This document shows positions 17,455 to 26,420 of a stretch of 64,000 nt of DNA, piece by piece; within the stretch, counting starts at the first letter, position 1, and each line of letters opens with the position of its first letter. The notes beneath the pieces were generated by a model, which ran no database searches, was not told where the DNA came from, and saw only the letters and a list, made by a program, of their open reading frames with translations. The stretch comes from Prevotellaceae bacterium (GTDB taxonomy: Bacteria; Bacteroidota; Bacteroidia; Bacteroidales; Bacteroidaceae), in assembly GCA_028723525.1 (NCBI GenBank), contig JAQYET010000096.1, forward strand, positions 27,195 to 91,194, in the 5' to 3' direction. Position numbers and translations under genes: made by a program.

Positions 17455-19431
17455 ATGAAACGTTTTGGGAAGGCTGTCAGGTTCCTGTTTGAGGTGCATC
17501 TGCTGGGGCTTGCGGTGCTCACGGTGTTCCGCATTATAGAATTCTTGGTGCTGAAAGACATGCTCACGCCGGCCGTGAGAGGCGAAACGTGGCTGCAGAT
17601 GGGGGCTTTCGTGCGCGGCTTGTGGTTCGACAACGTGATTGCCTGCTACATAATGGCTGTGCCGATGCTCGTGGTGATGCTTGCGGCATGCTTCAACGCC
17701 CACCACAGAGGGTGGCAGCGGTTTGCCACATGGTGGTTTTCGATACTCTACCCCTTGGCTTTTGCCGTCTCTGCTGCCAACATTCCGTATTTCGCTTTCT
17801 TCTTCAAGAACATCAATTCGGGCATTTTCGAGTGGTTCGGATATGCCGGAACCACTGCCGGGATGATGTTTCAGGAGAGCAGTTGGTGGCTTTACATCAT
17901 CCTATTCATCGTGATTACAGCGATATTCTTATGCCTTTTGTGGATTATTGAAAGGCGAACATTCAAAGACATTCAGACTACCGGAGAGACAAGACTCCGC
18001 CCCTCGGGCATCGCTTTGCGACTCGCCGCTACCTCAATTCTGCTCGGTCTGTGCTTCTTCGGCATCAGGGGGCGCACGGGATACAACCCGATAAAGATAA
18101 GCGCGGCATACTATTGCAACGACTCTTTCCTCAACCAACTCGGCATAAACCCGGCTTTCAACCTGCTCACGAGCACACTCGACGACATGCGCAAGGAGAA
18201 TCGCTCGCTCAATCTCATGCCCACGGCAGAGGCAGTGACCATTGCCCGCCGCAGCCTCGGTATCGAGGGCAACAACGTTGACAGCCTGTATGTGCTGAGA
18301 AGAGAGATAAGGGGAGTGGAGAACGGCGATGCGGCGGGCATGAACTCTTCACGACCGAATGTGGTGATAATACTGATGGAGTCGATGTCGGCAAACTTCA
18401 TGCAGAGCTTTGGGGCACGGGAAGAACTCACTCCGGTGCTCGACGAGATGTACCGCAATTCACTTTCGTTCAGCAATTTCTACAGTACGGGAATACACAC
18501 CAACATGGGCATGACCGGAACTTTATACTCCTGCCCTGCCATTATGAAGCGAAACCTGATGAAAGGGACTGTTACACCGAGGCGGAACGGACTTCCCACG
18601 GTGTTGAAAGAGAACGGTTATCACAATATGTTCTTCATGACCCACGAGTCGCAATACGACAACATGAAGGCTTTCTTCGCACAGAACGGCTACGACGACA
18701 TCTATGCGCAGGAGGATTATCCTGCCGGAAAGGTGGTCAATGCGTTCGGTGTGAGCGACGACTTCCTGTTCGACTTTGCCCTCGAAAAGATAAATCTGCA
18801 GGCAAAGAGCGGCACTCCGTTCATGGCAACATTGCTCACCATAAGCAATCATCCGCCCTACGTGATACCCGAAGGCTTCAAGTGCAAGAGCAAGAACCCT
18901 GAAACGCAGATAGTGGAGTATGCCGACCACTGCATCGGTGAGTTCATCAAGGCGGCTCGCAGGCAGCCTTGGTACGACAGAACGATATTCGTAGTGCTCG
19001 CCGACCACGGCAAACTGGTGGGCGAGGCAGATGCCGAACTGCCACAGAGTTACAACCACATACCGATGATGATATTCGGAAACGGTATTCAGCCGCAGGT
19101 GTACGACGGACTCGGATGTCAGATAGACGTGATGCCTACATTGCTCGGCATCATGCGCATAGGCTACACCTTCGACGGGTTTGGTCAGGACTTGCTGCGG
19201 CAGCCGCGCGAAATGGTGTTCTACAGTGCCGACAATCAGATTGTGGCGCGCAGCAAAGAACAGGTTCTCGTGTATTCCCCCGAACTGCAGAAGAGTTTCG
19301 CTTACGTCGTGAAACCCGATTGGCAACTCGTTCAGACGACACCTTCCGAGACCACCGAACACCTGAAACGCTATGTCTTTGCGATGATAGAAACAGCAGA
19401 ATTTAACGAACGGCAGAGCCGGAACAGATAA
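17455..19431 (+). CDS. LtaS/MdoB-type membrane sulfatase-fold phosphotransferase
   Basis: This 658-aa protein has about five membrane segments in the first 210 residues, and a periplasmic alkaline-phosphatase/sulfatase-fold domain from about 300 on. Key residues are visible: Glu309 in NVVIILMESMS (metal ligand), Thr349 in TGIHTNMGMTGT (probable catalytic nucleophile, as in LtaS), and Asp517-His518 in VLADHGKLVG. Family members move phosphoglycerol or phosphoethanolamine onto surface glycans or lipids at the outer face of the inner membrane. In this organism, which lacks lipoteichoic acid, modification of an envelope lipid or glycan is the best guess. The next gene, a GT39 transferase, also points to envelope lipid decoration. 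Confidence 0.88.
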   Translation: MKRFGKAVRFLFEVHLLGLAVLTVFRIIEFLVLKDMLTPAVRGETWLQMGAFVRGLWFDNVIACYIMAVPMLVVMLAACFNAHHRGWQRFATWWFSILYPLAFAVSAANIPYFAFFFKNINSGIFEWFGYAGTTAGMMFQESSWWLYIILFIVITAIFLCLLWIIERRTFKDIQTTGETRLRPSGIALRLAATSILLGLCFFGIRGRTGYNPIKISAAYYCNDSFLNQLGINPAFNLLTSTLDDMRKENRSLNLMPTAEAVTIARRSLGIEGNNVDSLYVLRREIRGVENGDAAGMNSSRPNVVIILMESMSANFMQSFGAREELTPVLDEMYRNSLSFSNFYSTGIHTNMGMTGTLYSCPAIMKRNLMKGTVTPRRNGLPTVLKENGYHNMFFMTHESQYDNMKAFFAQNGYDDIYAQEDYPAGKVVNAFGVSDDFLFDFALEKINLQAKSGTPFMATLLTISNHPPYVIPEGFKCKSKNPETQIVEYADHCIGEFIKAARRQPWYDRTIFVVLADHGKLVGEADAELPQSYNHIPMMIFGNGIQPQVYDGLGCQIDVMPTLLGIMRIGYTFDGFGQDLLRQPREMVFYSADNQIVARSKEQVLVYSPELQKSFAYVVKPDWQLVQTTPSETTEHLKRYVFAMIETAEFNERQSRNR

Positions 19432-19495
19432 TCGGCGGCACGACCGGCGGATATATATAAATAGGTATATAACAAAGAACAACATAATTACACAC

Positions 19496-21262
19496 ATGAA
19501 GAGTAGGAAAACGATGCTTGCGGTGGTGGTGGCGATATGCGCCGCCATGCTCATGACGTTTCTTCCGCTTACGGAATACAACTCCAAGGGAGAGCCGCGG
19601 GAGGCGATAGTGGCAGTGACAATGCTGAACAGCGGCAACTGGATACTGCCGGTGAACAACGGTGGCGACATGGCTTACAAGCCGCCACTTTTCCATTGGG
19701 CTGTCGCGTTGTGCTCTCTGCCGCAGGGATATGTCAGCGAAGCAACCTCGCGAATGCCCTCCGCGCTGTCGCTGATGGTGATTGCGGGCATGCTGTTTCT
19801 TTTCTACTCGAAGCGCAGGGACACGCCGACGGCTTTCCTCGCTGCCATGCTCACGCTAACCTCCTTTGAGGTTTACCGCTCCGGGGTGAACTGCCGCGTG
19901 GATATGGTGCTCACGATGTTCATAGTGCTTGCGATGCTGTTTTTCTATCGTTGGCTGGAACGCGGCTGCCGCGGCATACCCTTGTGGGCAGTGCTTTTCA
20001 TGAGTGGTGCCACGCTTACGAAAGGTCCGGTGGGGATAATACTGCCCTGCGCGGTGGCAGGAGTGTTCGTGCTGCTTCGTGAAAAGAGGAAAATGCTGCC
20101 CCTGTTCTATATCTTCCTGTCCTCGCTGCTTGCCCTGATACTGCCGCTGTGCTGGTATTTCGCAGCCTACAAGCAGGGCGGCGACGAATTCCTTGCCCTC
20201 GTATATGAAGAGAATGTGTTGCGACTTCTGGGCAAGATGTCGTATGAGAGCCATGCTCACAACGCACTCTACAACTTCCAGACATTGATAGTGGGGTGGC
20301 TGCCGTGGGCGTTGTTGCCGCTCATCTCGCTCTTCTTCCTGCGCAAAAGGCATTTCGGAGCGGTGCGTAAGTTCATTGACAAGCCCCGCGGCCGGCTTGA
20401 AAGGCTTCGCAACATGGAGTCTATGGAACTCTACACTTGGCTCGCTTTCATCATCGTTGTGGCATTCTATTGCGTTCCTAAGAGCAAACGCAGCGTCTAT
20501 CTCCTGCCTGCCTATCCGTTCATGGCATGGCTTTTGGCGGAATGGATGATGTGGATAAACAGCAGGAAACCTGTCGTCACGAGGATATTCTCGGGCATTA
20601 TGGGTGGCGTGGCATTGCTTTTGGGCATAGGTTGCATTGTATTGCAGTTTCATCCCATTGCCCTCGACTCTTTTCATGGCAGGCATGCGTGGCAGAACAG
20701 GCAGATGTTCGGGGCATTGCAAGACATCGGTTTCACCCCCTTGAGCATCACAGTCATACTCATGACCCTCGCCGCCGGCATCTTCACGATATACACTCTC
20801 GCCCGCCGCTCCACTCGGCTTCAACAGGTAACACTTTCAAAACGAAGCGAAGGAAATCCGCTCACAGCTCACAGCTCATCGCTCATCGCAACCCTCGCCA
20901 CCTACGTCTGCCTCTACGCCCTGCTCCTTCCGACCATACAGAACGTGAAAAGCGACCGCCCCCTCGCGGAGCATATCAGCCGCACTTTGCCCACAGACAG
21001 ACTTTACTCCTTTGTCGCAGAGCCGATGATGCACTTCTTCGGGACCAACTTTTATCTCGGAGACAGGATAAAACAGTTTGAGAAGGAGCAACCTGAAGAG
21101 GGCTACCTGATGATTGCCGACGGCGATCGTGCCGACTTCTTTACACGACATAAAGACTATGTGTTTGAGGAAGTGGATAATACCGGGCACCCCGCAACGG
21201 AACTGAAGCAAACCATTTATTTCTACGAGTTTACAGAGAAAGACCGAAAGTCGCATAGGTAA
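19496..21262 (+). CDS. GT39/ArnT-like lipid-linked glycosyltransferase
   Basis: This 588-aa integral membrane protein has around 12 hydrophobic segments. Near the N-terminus it has the periplasmic acidic loop motif TEYNSKGEPREAIVA, the signature of ArnT and other GT39 enzymes that use polyprenyl-phosphate sugars; this is followed by GDMAYKPPLFHW. Such enzymes add a sugar (in ArnT, aminoarabinose) to lipid A or another acceptor in the periplasm. The acceptor and sugar are not predictable here. A Ser/His-rich stretch (SEGNPLTAHSSSLIATLA, near residues 448-465) interrupts a loop and is encoded by simple-sequence-like DNA (see findings). It is 64 bp downstream of the LtaS-type gene, likely the same transcript. 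Confidence 0.88.
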   Translation: MKSRKTMLAVVVAICAAMLMTFLPLTEYNSKGEPREAIVAVTMLNSGNWILPVNNGGDMAYKPPLFHWAVALCSLPQGYVSEATSRMPSALSLMVIAGMLFLFYSKRRDTPTAFLAAMLTLTSFEVYRSGVNCRVDMVLTMFIVLAMLFFYRWLERGCRGIPLWAVLFMSGATLTKGPVGIILPCAVAGVFVLLREKRKMLPLFYIFLSSLLALILPLCWYFAAYKQGGDEFLALVYEENVLRLLGKMSYESHAHNALYNFQTLIVGWLPWALLPLISLFFLRKRHFGAVRKFIDKPRGRLERLRNMESMELYTWLAFIIVVAFYCVPKSKRSVYLLPAYPFMAWLLAEWMMWINSRKPVVTRIFSGIMGGVALLLGIGCIVLQFHPIALDSFHGRHAWQNRQMFGALQDIGFTPLSITVILMTLAAGIFTIYTLARRSTRLQQVTLSKRSEGNPLTAHSSSLIATLATYVCLYALLLPTIQNVKSDRPLAEHISRTLPTDRLYSFVAEPMMHFFGTNFYLGDRIKQFEKEQPEEGYLMIADGDRADFFTRHKDYVFEEVDNTGHPATELKQTIYFYEFTEKDRKSHR

Positions 21263-21320
21263 GGAGTGCGTAAAGACAAAATAGGGAGATAGAAAAAGCA
21301 GGAACAGGGGTATATAAAGG

Positions 21321-21366
21321 CAGCAGACTCCCGGGGGGTAATGAAATAACTTCCGGAAGTCTGCTG
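21321..21366. terminator. Bidirectional hairpin terminator
   Basis: CAGCAGACT-x-CCGG (21321-21334) pairs with CCGG-x-AGTCTGCTG (21353-21366). It lies between the converging ends of the GT39 gene and upp. No long U-tract follows. Confidence 0.7.
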
Positions 21367-21406
21367 TTAAGTTTGCTGCGTAATGCAGTATTACGACAGA
21401 GCAATG

Positions 21407-22066
21407 TCAGAGTTTTTCGCCGAAACAGAGGTCGCCGGCGTCGCCAAATCCCGGCACGATGTACTTGTGTTCGTTCATTCCCGGGTCAACAGCGGCAGCC
21501 CATACAGTGGTGTTCTCCGGCGGAAGCGACTGCTTCAGCACCTCAAGTCCTTCGGGAGTGGCAATGACACAGGCTATATGAACCTGCTTCGGCTTGCCGT
21601 TCTTGACAAGTGCTTCATAGGCGGCAGCCATCGAACCGCCCGTTGCAAGCATCGGGTCAACGATGATAAGGGTCTTTCCTTCCAGCGAGGGGCACGCCAT
21701 GTATTCGGTGTGTACGCCCACTTCGGTGTGCTCACGGTTGGTGTACATGCGGAAAGCAGACACAAAACCGTTCTCGGCATGGTCGAAAACGTGGAGGAAA
21801 CCCTCATGGAACGGAAGCCCGGCACGCAACACCGTGGCAATCACTATCTTGTCTTCAGGCACTTCCACCGTGGCAGTACCGAGCGGCGTTTCCACCTGAA
21901 TGGAGGCGTAGGTGAGCAGACGGGAGACATTGAACGCCATTATTTCACCAATCCTCCTTACGTTGTTACGAAACAAAGTGCGGTTGTCCTGATACTCCTT
22001 GTCGCGAATCTCGGCAAGATATTGCCCGAGAATGCTCTGCTGCTCACTAAGATTTATTATTTCCAT
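21407..22066 (-). CDS. upp: Uracil phosphoribosyltransferase
   Basis: This 219-aa enzyme makes UMP from uracil and PRPP in pyrimidine salvage. The PRPP-binding loop LIIVDPMLATGGSMAAA (about 134-150) is a textbook type I phosphoribosyltransferase signature. The uracil-binding C-terminus reads IVPGFGDAGDLCFGEKL. The region VLRAGLPFHEGFLHVFDHAENGF matches the second conserved block of Upp. Length is normal. It is a single gene with its own promoter about 130 bp upstream. Confidence 0.96.
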   Translation of the reverse strand: MEIINLSEQQSILGQYLAEIRDKEYQDNRTLFRNNVRRIGEIMAFNVSRLLTYASIQVETPLGTATVEVPEDKIVIATVLRAGLPFHEGFLHVFDHAENGFVSAFRMYTNREHTEVGVHTEYMACPSLEGKTLIIVDPMLATGGSMAAAYEALVKNGKPKQVHIACVIATPEGLEVLKQSLPPENTTVWAAAVDPGMNEHKYIVPGFGDAGDLCFGEKL

Positions 22067-22196
22067 TGTATATATGTTATCTTACTTATACTGTCCGTCT
22101 GCACCCATACACATTCGTAGGAGACACCCACGACAAAGCAAAGGCATCGCGCTTGTCGTTAATGTCTTCATAATCTTATGGTTAAGTAATCGGTGC

Positions 22197-22228
22197 GCAA
22201 ATATACGAATAATTGCTGTTTTTTGCCA
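22197..22228 (-). promoter_or_regulatory. upp promoter
   Basis: On the minus strand, TTG (22226-22228), a 21-bp spacer and the -7 box TATATTTG (22197-22204) fit the Bacteroidota consensus. The leader to the ATG at 22066 would be about 125 nt; no structured element was recognised in it. Confidence 0.65.
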
Positions 22229-22342
22229 ACTCTGTGTTACAAAAATGTTTTATCAGGGCTTTTTTTGGGATATTTTAACTAAAAAACATGGTCGGGCAGA
22301 CTTTTTGTCACACCAAAAAACCACTTGTTCGGGAAAAAGAAC

Positions 22343-22350
22343 TACCTTTG
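22343..22350 (+). promoter_or_regulatory. -7 box of pckA
   Basis: TACCTTTG matches TAnnTTTG and gives a leader of about 70 nt, which is AT-rich, before the pckA ATG at 22426. No TTG stands at the right -33 spacing. Apart from this box and the divergent upp promoter the 22067-22425 stretch shows nothing else. Confidence 0.55.
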
Positions 22351-22425
22351 TAGCCGAAAGATTAAAGTAAATTTAAACCTTATTTTTAAAGGTAACAACG
22401 AACATTTAAATTTTTTATTTCATCT

Positions 22426-24039
22426 ATGGCAAAGTTAGATTTGACAAAGTATGGCATCACCGGAAGCACGGTGATTGCACACAATCCGTCTTATGAAACG
22501 CTCTTCAACGAAGAGATGAAACCCGAACTCACAGGCTATGACAAGGGACAACTCACCGAACTCAACGCCGTAAACGTGATGACCGGCATCTACACCGGCC
22601 GTTCTCCAAAAGACAAATACATCGTTGACGACGCACAGAGCCATGAAAAGGTGTGGTGGACTACCGACGAATACAAGAACGACAACCACCCCATGACCGA
22701 AGATGTGTGGCATAAGGTGAAGAGTATAGCGATAAAGGAACTTTGCAACAAGAACCTCTACGTGGTGGATGCGTTCTGTGGTGCCAACGAATCGACACGC
22801 CTCGCGGTGCGCTTCATCGTGGAAGTGGCATGGCAGGCACACTTCGTGACAAACATGTTCATACGCCCCACGGCAGAAGAACTGGAAAACTTCGAGCCTA
22901 ACTTCGTGATATACAACGCTTCGAAGGCAAAGGTGGAGGACTACAAAGAACTCGGACTGAACTCTGAAACCTGCGTGGCATTCAACACCACAAGCCGCGA
23001 ACAGGTAATCATAAACACATGGTATGGCGGCGAAATGAAGAAGGGTATGTTCTCAATGCAGAACTACTATCTGCCGCTGCAGGGCATAGCATCAATGCAC
23101 TGCTCGGCAAACACCGACAAGAACGGCGAGAACACCGCAATCTTCTTCGGACTTTCGGGAACCGGAAAGACCACTCTCTCTACCGACCCTAAGCGTCTTC
23201 TCATCGGCGACGACGAGCACGGATGGGACGATGAGGGCGTGTTCAACCTCGAAGGCGGATGCTATGCAAAGGTGATTAACCTCGACAAGGAGAGCGAGCC
23301 CGACATCTACAACGCCATAAAGCGCGACGCACTGCTCGAAAACGTGACCGTTGCTGAAGACGGAAAGATTGATTTCGCCGAAAAGAGCGTAACCGAGAAC
23401 ACCCGCGTTTCTTACCCGATAGAGCACATCACAAACATCGTGAAGAAGGTGAACGGCAAGAGCGCAGGCCCGGCAGCGAAGCAAGTCATCTTCCTCAGCG
23501 CAGACGCTTTCGGAGTGCTTCCGCCCGTTTCGATACTCGACCCCGAACAGACAAAATACTACTTCCTCTCCGGATTTACGGCAAAACTCGCCGGAACGGA
23601 GCGCGGAATTACCGAACCCACACCGACGTTCTCTGCCTGCTTCGGTCAGGCTTTCCTCGAACTGCATCCCACAAAGTATGCCGAGGAACTGGTGAAGAAG
23701 ATGCAGCAGAGCGGCGCAAGGGCATATTTGGTGAACACGGGCTGGAATGGCACAGGCAAGCGCATATCAATCAAGGACACGCGCGGCATCATAGATGCTA
23801 TTCTGAACCACTCCATCGACGAGGCACCGACGAAGAAAATACCTTACTTCAACTTCACTGTTCCGACGCAACTCGAAGGAGTTGACCCCGCAATCCTTGA
23901 CCCGCGCGACACATACACCGACGCATCGCAGTGGGAAGAGAAGGCGAAAGACCTCGCCGGACGCTTCATCAAGAACTTCAAGAAGTATGAAACCAACGAG
24001 TCGGGAAAGGCTCTCGTGGCAGCCGGTCCGAAGCTCTGA
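22426..24039 (+). CDS. pckA: Phosphoenolpyruvate carboxykinase (ATP)
   Basis: This 537-aa enzyme interconverts oxaloacetate + ATP and PEP + CO2 + ADP. In Prevotella and Bacteroides it usually runs toward oxaloacetate on the succinate route. The kinase P-loop is [18 protein letters not shown] (about 240-257). The metal- and substrate-binding block [24 protein letters not shown] follows, then the RVSYP and [10 protein letters not shown]-like ([15 protein letters not shown]) motifs. Full length with standard ends. The gene is monocistronic with its own promoter and a strong terminator. Confidence 0.97.
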   Translation: MAKLDLTKYGITGSTVIAHNPSYETLFNEEMKPELTGYDKGQLTELNAVNVMTGIYTGRSPKDKYIVDDAQSHEKVWWTTDEYKNDNHPMTEDVWHKVKSIAIKELCNKNLYVVDAFCGANESTRLAVRFIVEVAWQAHFVTNMFIRPTAEELENFEPNFVIYNASKAKVEDYKELGLNSETCVAFNTTSREQVIINTWYGGEMKKGMFSMQNYYLPLQGIASMHCSANTDKNGENTAIFFGLSGTGKTTLSTDPKRLLIGDDEHGWDDEGVFNLEGGCYAKVINLDKESEPDIYNAIKRDALLENVTVAEDGKIDFAEKSVTENTRVSYPIEHITNIVKKVNGKSAGPAAKQVIFLSADAFGVLPPVSILDPEQTKYYFLSGFTAKLAGTERGITEPTPTFSACFGQAFLELHPTKYAEELVKKMQQSGARAYLVNTGWNGTGKRISIKDTRGIIDAILNHSIDEAPTKKIPYFNFTVPTQLEGVDPAILDPRDTYTDASQWEEKAKDLAGRFIKNFKKYETNESGKALVAAGPKL

Positions 24040-24056
24040 AAAGAGGCATAGATATG

Positions 24057-24101
24057 AAAAAGAAAGTCCTGCAGGCTGTTGTCTGCGGGACTTTTTCTTT
24101 T
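24057..24101 (+). terminator. pckA terminator
   Basis: AAAGTCCTGCAG (about 24064-24075) pairs with CTGCGGGACTTT (about 24083-24094), followed by TTCTTTTCT. A good rho-independent terminator just after the pckA stop. Confidence 0.85.
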
Positions 24102-24199
24102 CTATCATAACAGAAAGTGACATAATATATAATATAAGGTGACATAATGCACCGCAATTCATAATCAACGGTGCGGCGATAGGATGTCAACGGCGCGGC

Positions 24200-24280
24200 A
24201 AAATCGGCGAAATTGTTTTGCAAAATCGGCGAAATTACTCGGTAAAAACGCCGAATTTACTTTTCAATTTCGCCGATTTT
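24200..24280. repeat. 22-bp-period core/linker array, locus B (four units)
   Basis: Cores lie at 24200-24214, 24222-24236, 24244-24258 and 24266-24280 with linkers GTTTTGC, ACTCGGT and ACTTTTC. Units 1 and 2 are exactly AAAATCGGCGAAATT and unit 4 is its exact reverse complement. The array sits in the 525-bp gap between pckA and korA, together with the pckA terminator and the korA promoter. The remaining part (about 24285-24485) shows no feature I recognise. Confidence 0.93.
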
Positions 24281-24487
24281 ACTTTCCACCATATATCAAA
24301 CCTCACCGCATTCCGGCACCAACGGCATAGCGAAAGCATGCTTCCATGCCTCGCAATGATGAACGATGCCGGGCGCAGTCATCGCCATCGAAACAGCCAT
24401 TACAGCCAACAAAAAGTCCTCTTTTTCAATGTTTTTCAACAATATCCTGCCCACCGGCCAAGAAAAGGGCAAAATTATGCGTTTTTA

Positions 24488-24519
24488 TTTTGTTATTTGA
24501 ATTGTTTTTAAGACCTTTG
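24488..24519 (+). promoter_or_regulatory. Probable korAB promoter
   Basis: TTTTG (24488-24492), a 19-bp spacer and GACCTTTG (24512-24519), which differs from TAnnTTTG at the first base. The ATG is 46 bp downstream. Confidence 0.4.
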
Positions 24520-24564
24520 CAGGCACTATATTCTTAAATCTAAGTTAACGTCAAAAAATTAAAA

Positions 24565-26415
24565 ATGACTGAACAAGGCCAATTAGAAGTCAAGGAACTC
24601 GAACAGGTTGTGGTTCGATTTTCCGGTGACTCCGGCGACGGTATGCAGCTCGCCGGCAACATTTTCTCAACAATCTCTGCTACCGTAGGCAACGGCATAA
24701 GCACGTTCCCGGACTATCCTGCAGACGTTCGTGCCCCACAAGGTTCGCTGACCGGTGTCTCCGGGTTTCAAGTGCACATCGGAGAGGGACGCGTCTATAC
24801 ACCCGGTGACAAGTGCGACGTGCTCGTGGCAATGAACGCGGCGGCTCTGAAAACACAGTACAAGTATGCCAAGCCTCAAGCTACTATCATCATCGACACC
24901 GACTCTTTCGGCGCGAACGACCTCCGCAAGGCGGCTTTCCAGACCGAAGACTACCTCGGCGAAATGGGCATAGACCCCGACCGGGTAATCGAATGTCCGC
25001 TAACGCAGATGGTGAAAGACTGCCTGAAAGACTCGGGAATGGACAACAAGGCGCAGCTGAAGTGCCGCAACATGTTCGCACTCGGCATAGTGTGCTGGCT
25101 GTTCAACCGCGACATCAGTCTCGTGGGCAACTATCTGCGCGACAAGTTTGCCAAGAAACCGGAGATTGCCGAGAACAACATCAAGGTGGTACAGGCCGGT
25201 TACGACTACGGGCACAACGTGCATGCCAGCGTGCCGGCAACCTACCGCATCGAGTCGAAGAACAAGGTGAAAGGCAGGTACATGGACATCACGGGCAACA
25301 AGGCAACGTCTTACGGACTGATTGCTGCCGCAGAAAAGGCGGGCTTGCGACTGTTCCTCGGTTCCTACCCTATCACTCCTGCCACCGACATCCTCCACGA
25401 ACTGTCAAAACACAAGTCGCTCGGAGTGATTACGGTGCAGTGTGAGGACGAAATCTCGGGCTGCGCAACTGCCGTGGGAGCATCGTTCGCAGGTGCACTC
25501 GCCGTGACATCAACGTCAGGACCGGGTCTGTGTCTCAAGAGCGAGGCAATAAACCTCGCCGTAATCGACGAACTGCCGCTCGTCATAGTGGATGTGCAAC
25601 GCAGCGGTCCGTCAACAGGTATGCCCACAAAGAGCGAACAGACCGACCTGCTTCAGGCTCTCTACGGACGAAACGGCGAAAGTCCGATGCCCGTAATAGC
25701 GGCTGTCTCGCCCACCGACTGCTTCGATGCAGCCTTCGAAGCGTCAAAGATTGCCGTGGAACACCTCACTCCGGTGATACTGCTCACCGACTCTTTCTTA
25801 GCTAACGGCTCCGCTGCGTGGAAACTTCCCGACATCAACAAACTGCCGGAAATAAAGCCCCACTATGCCCTGCCGGAGCAAAAAGGCAAATACACACCAT
25901 ACGAACGCGACCCGGAAACAGGCGCACGCTATTGGGCTATACCCGGAACCGAGGGTTACACACACATCATCGGAGGTCTGGAGAAGGACGGCAAGACAGG
26001 TGCTATATCCACCGACCCGGAGAACCACAACACGATGTGCCGGCTACGCGCAGAGAAAGTGGCGCGCATCGCAGTGCCCGACGTGGAGGTGCTCGGCGAC
26101 AAAGACGATGCCGAACTGCTGCTAGTGGGCTTCGGTTCAACCTTCGGACATCTCTATTCTGCAATGGAAGAACTGCGCAAGCAGGGCAGAAAGATTGCTC
26201 TGGCACAGTTCCGCAACATCAATCCGCTGCCTAAGAACACCGCAGAGGTGCTCAAACGCTACCCGAAAGTGCTGGTGGCAGAACAGAACTTCGGACAGTT
26301 TGCGGCTTACCTGCGCAGCAAGGTTGACGGCTTCGTGCCTTATCAGTATAATGAAGTAAAGGGACAGCCGTTCCAAGTGAATGAAATAGTAGATCACGTA
26401 ACCCAAAAATTCTAA
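24565..26415 (+). CDS. korA: 2-oxoacid (probably 2-oxoglutarate):ferredoxin oxidoreductase, alpha subunit (gamma-alpha fusion)
   Basis: This 616-aa subunit contains a gamma domain (about 10-190; VRFSGDSGDGMQLAGNIFS, DYPADVRAPQGSLTGVSGFQVHI) fused to the pyrimidine-binding alpha domain (about 215-450; LFLGSYPITPATDILHELS and VTSTSGPGLCLKSEAINLAV). A C-terminal transketolase-like domain II follows (LLLVGFGSTFGHLYSAMEEL). With KorB and ferredoxin it catalyses reversible oxidative decarboxylation of a 2-oxoacid to its CoA ester; in Bacteroidales reductive formation of 2-oxoglutarate from succinyl-CoA is common. The gamma-alpha fusion is the normal form in this phylum. It is 5 bp ahead of korB. 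The exact 2-oxoacid is inferred from family knowledge. Confidence 0.93.
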   Translation: MTEQGQLEVKELEQVVVRFSGDSGDGMQLAGNIFSTISATVGNGISTFPDYPADVRAPQGSLTGVSGFQVHIGEGRVYTPGDKCDVLVAMNAAALKTQYKYAKPQATIIIDTDSFGANDLRKAAFQTEDYLGEMGIDPDRVIECPLTQMVKDCLKDSGMDNKAQLKCRNMFALGIVCWLFNRDISLVGNYLRDKFAKKPEIAENNIKVVQAGYDYGHNVHASVPATYRIESKNKVKGRYMDITGNKATSYGLIAAAEKAGLRLFLGSYPITPATDILHELSKHKSLGVITVQCEDEISGCATAVGASFAGALAVTSTSGPGLCLKSEAINLAVIDELPLVIVDVQRSGPSTGMPTKSEQTDLLQALYGRNGESPMPVIAAVSPTDCFDAAFEASKIAVEHLTPVILLTDSFLANGSAAWKLPDINKLPEIKPHYALPEQKGKYTPYERDPETGARYWAIPGTEGYTHIIGGLEKDGKTGAISTDPENHNTMCRLRAEKVARIAVPDVEVLGDKDDAELLLVGFGSTFGHLYSAMEELRKQGRKIALAQFRNINPLPKNTAEVLKRYPKVLVAEQNFGQFAAYLRSKVDGFVPYQYNEVKGQPFQVNEIVDHVTQKF

Positions 26416-26420
26416 GAAAA

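Noticed and set aside
24200-24280. CRISPR array
   Set aside because: The repeats are 15 bp with 7-bp linkers, come in both orientations and have only four or five units. A CRISPR has repeats of about 24-47 bp in one direction with spacers of similar length.
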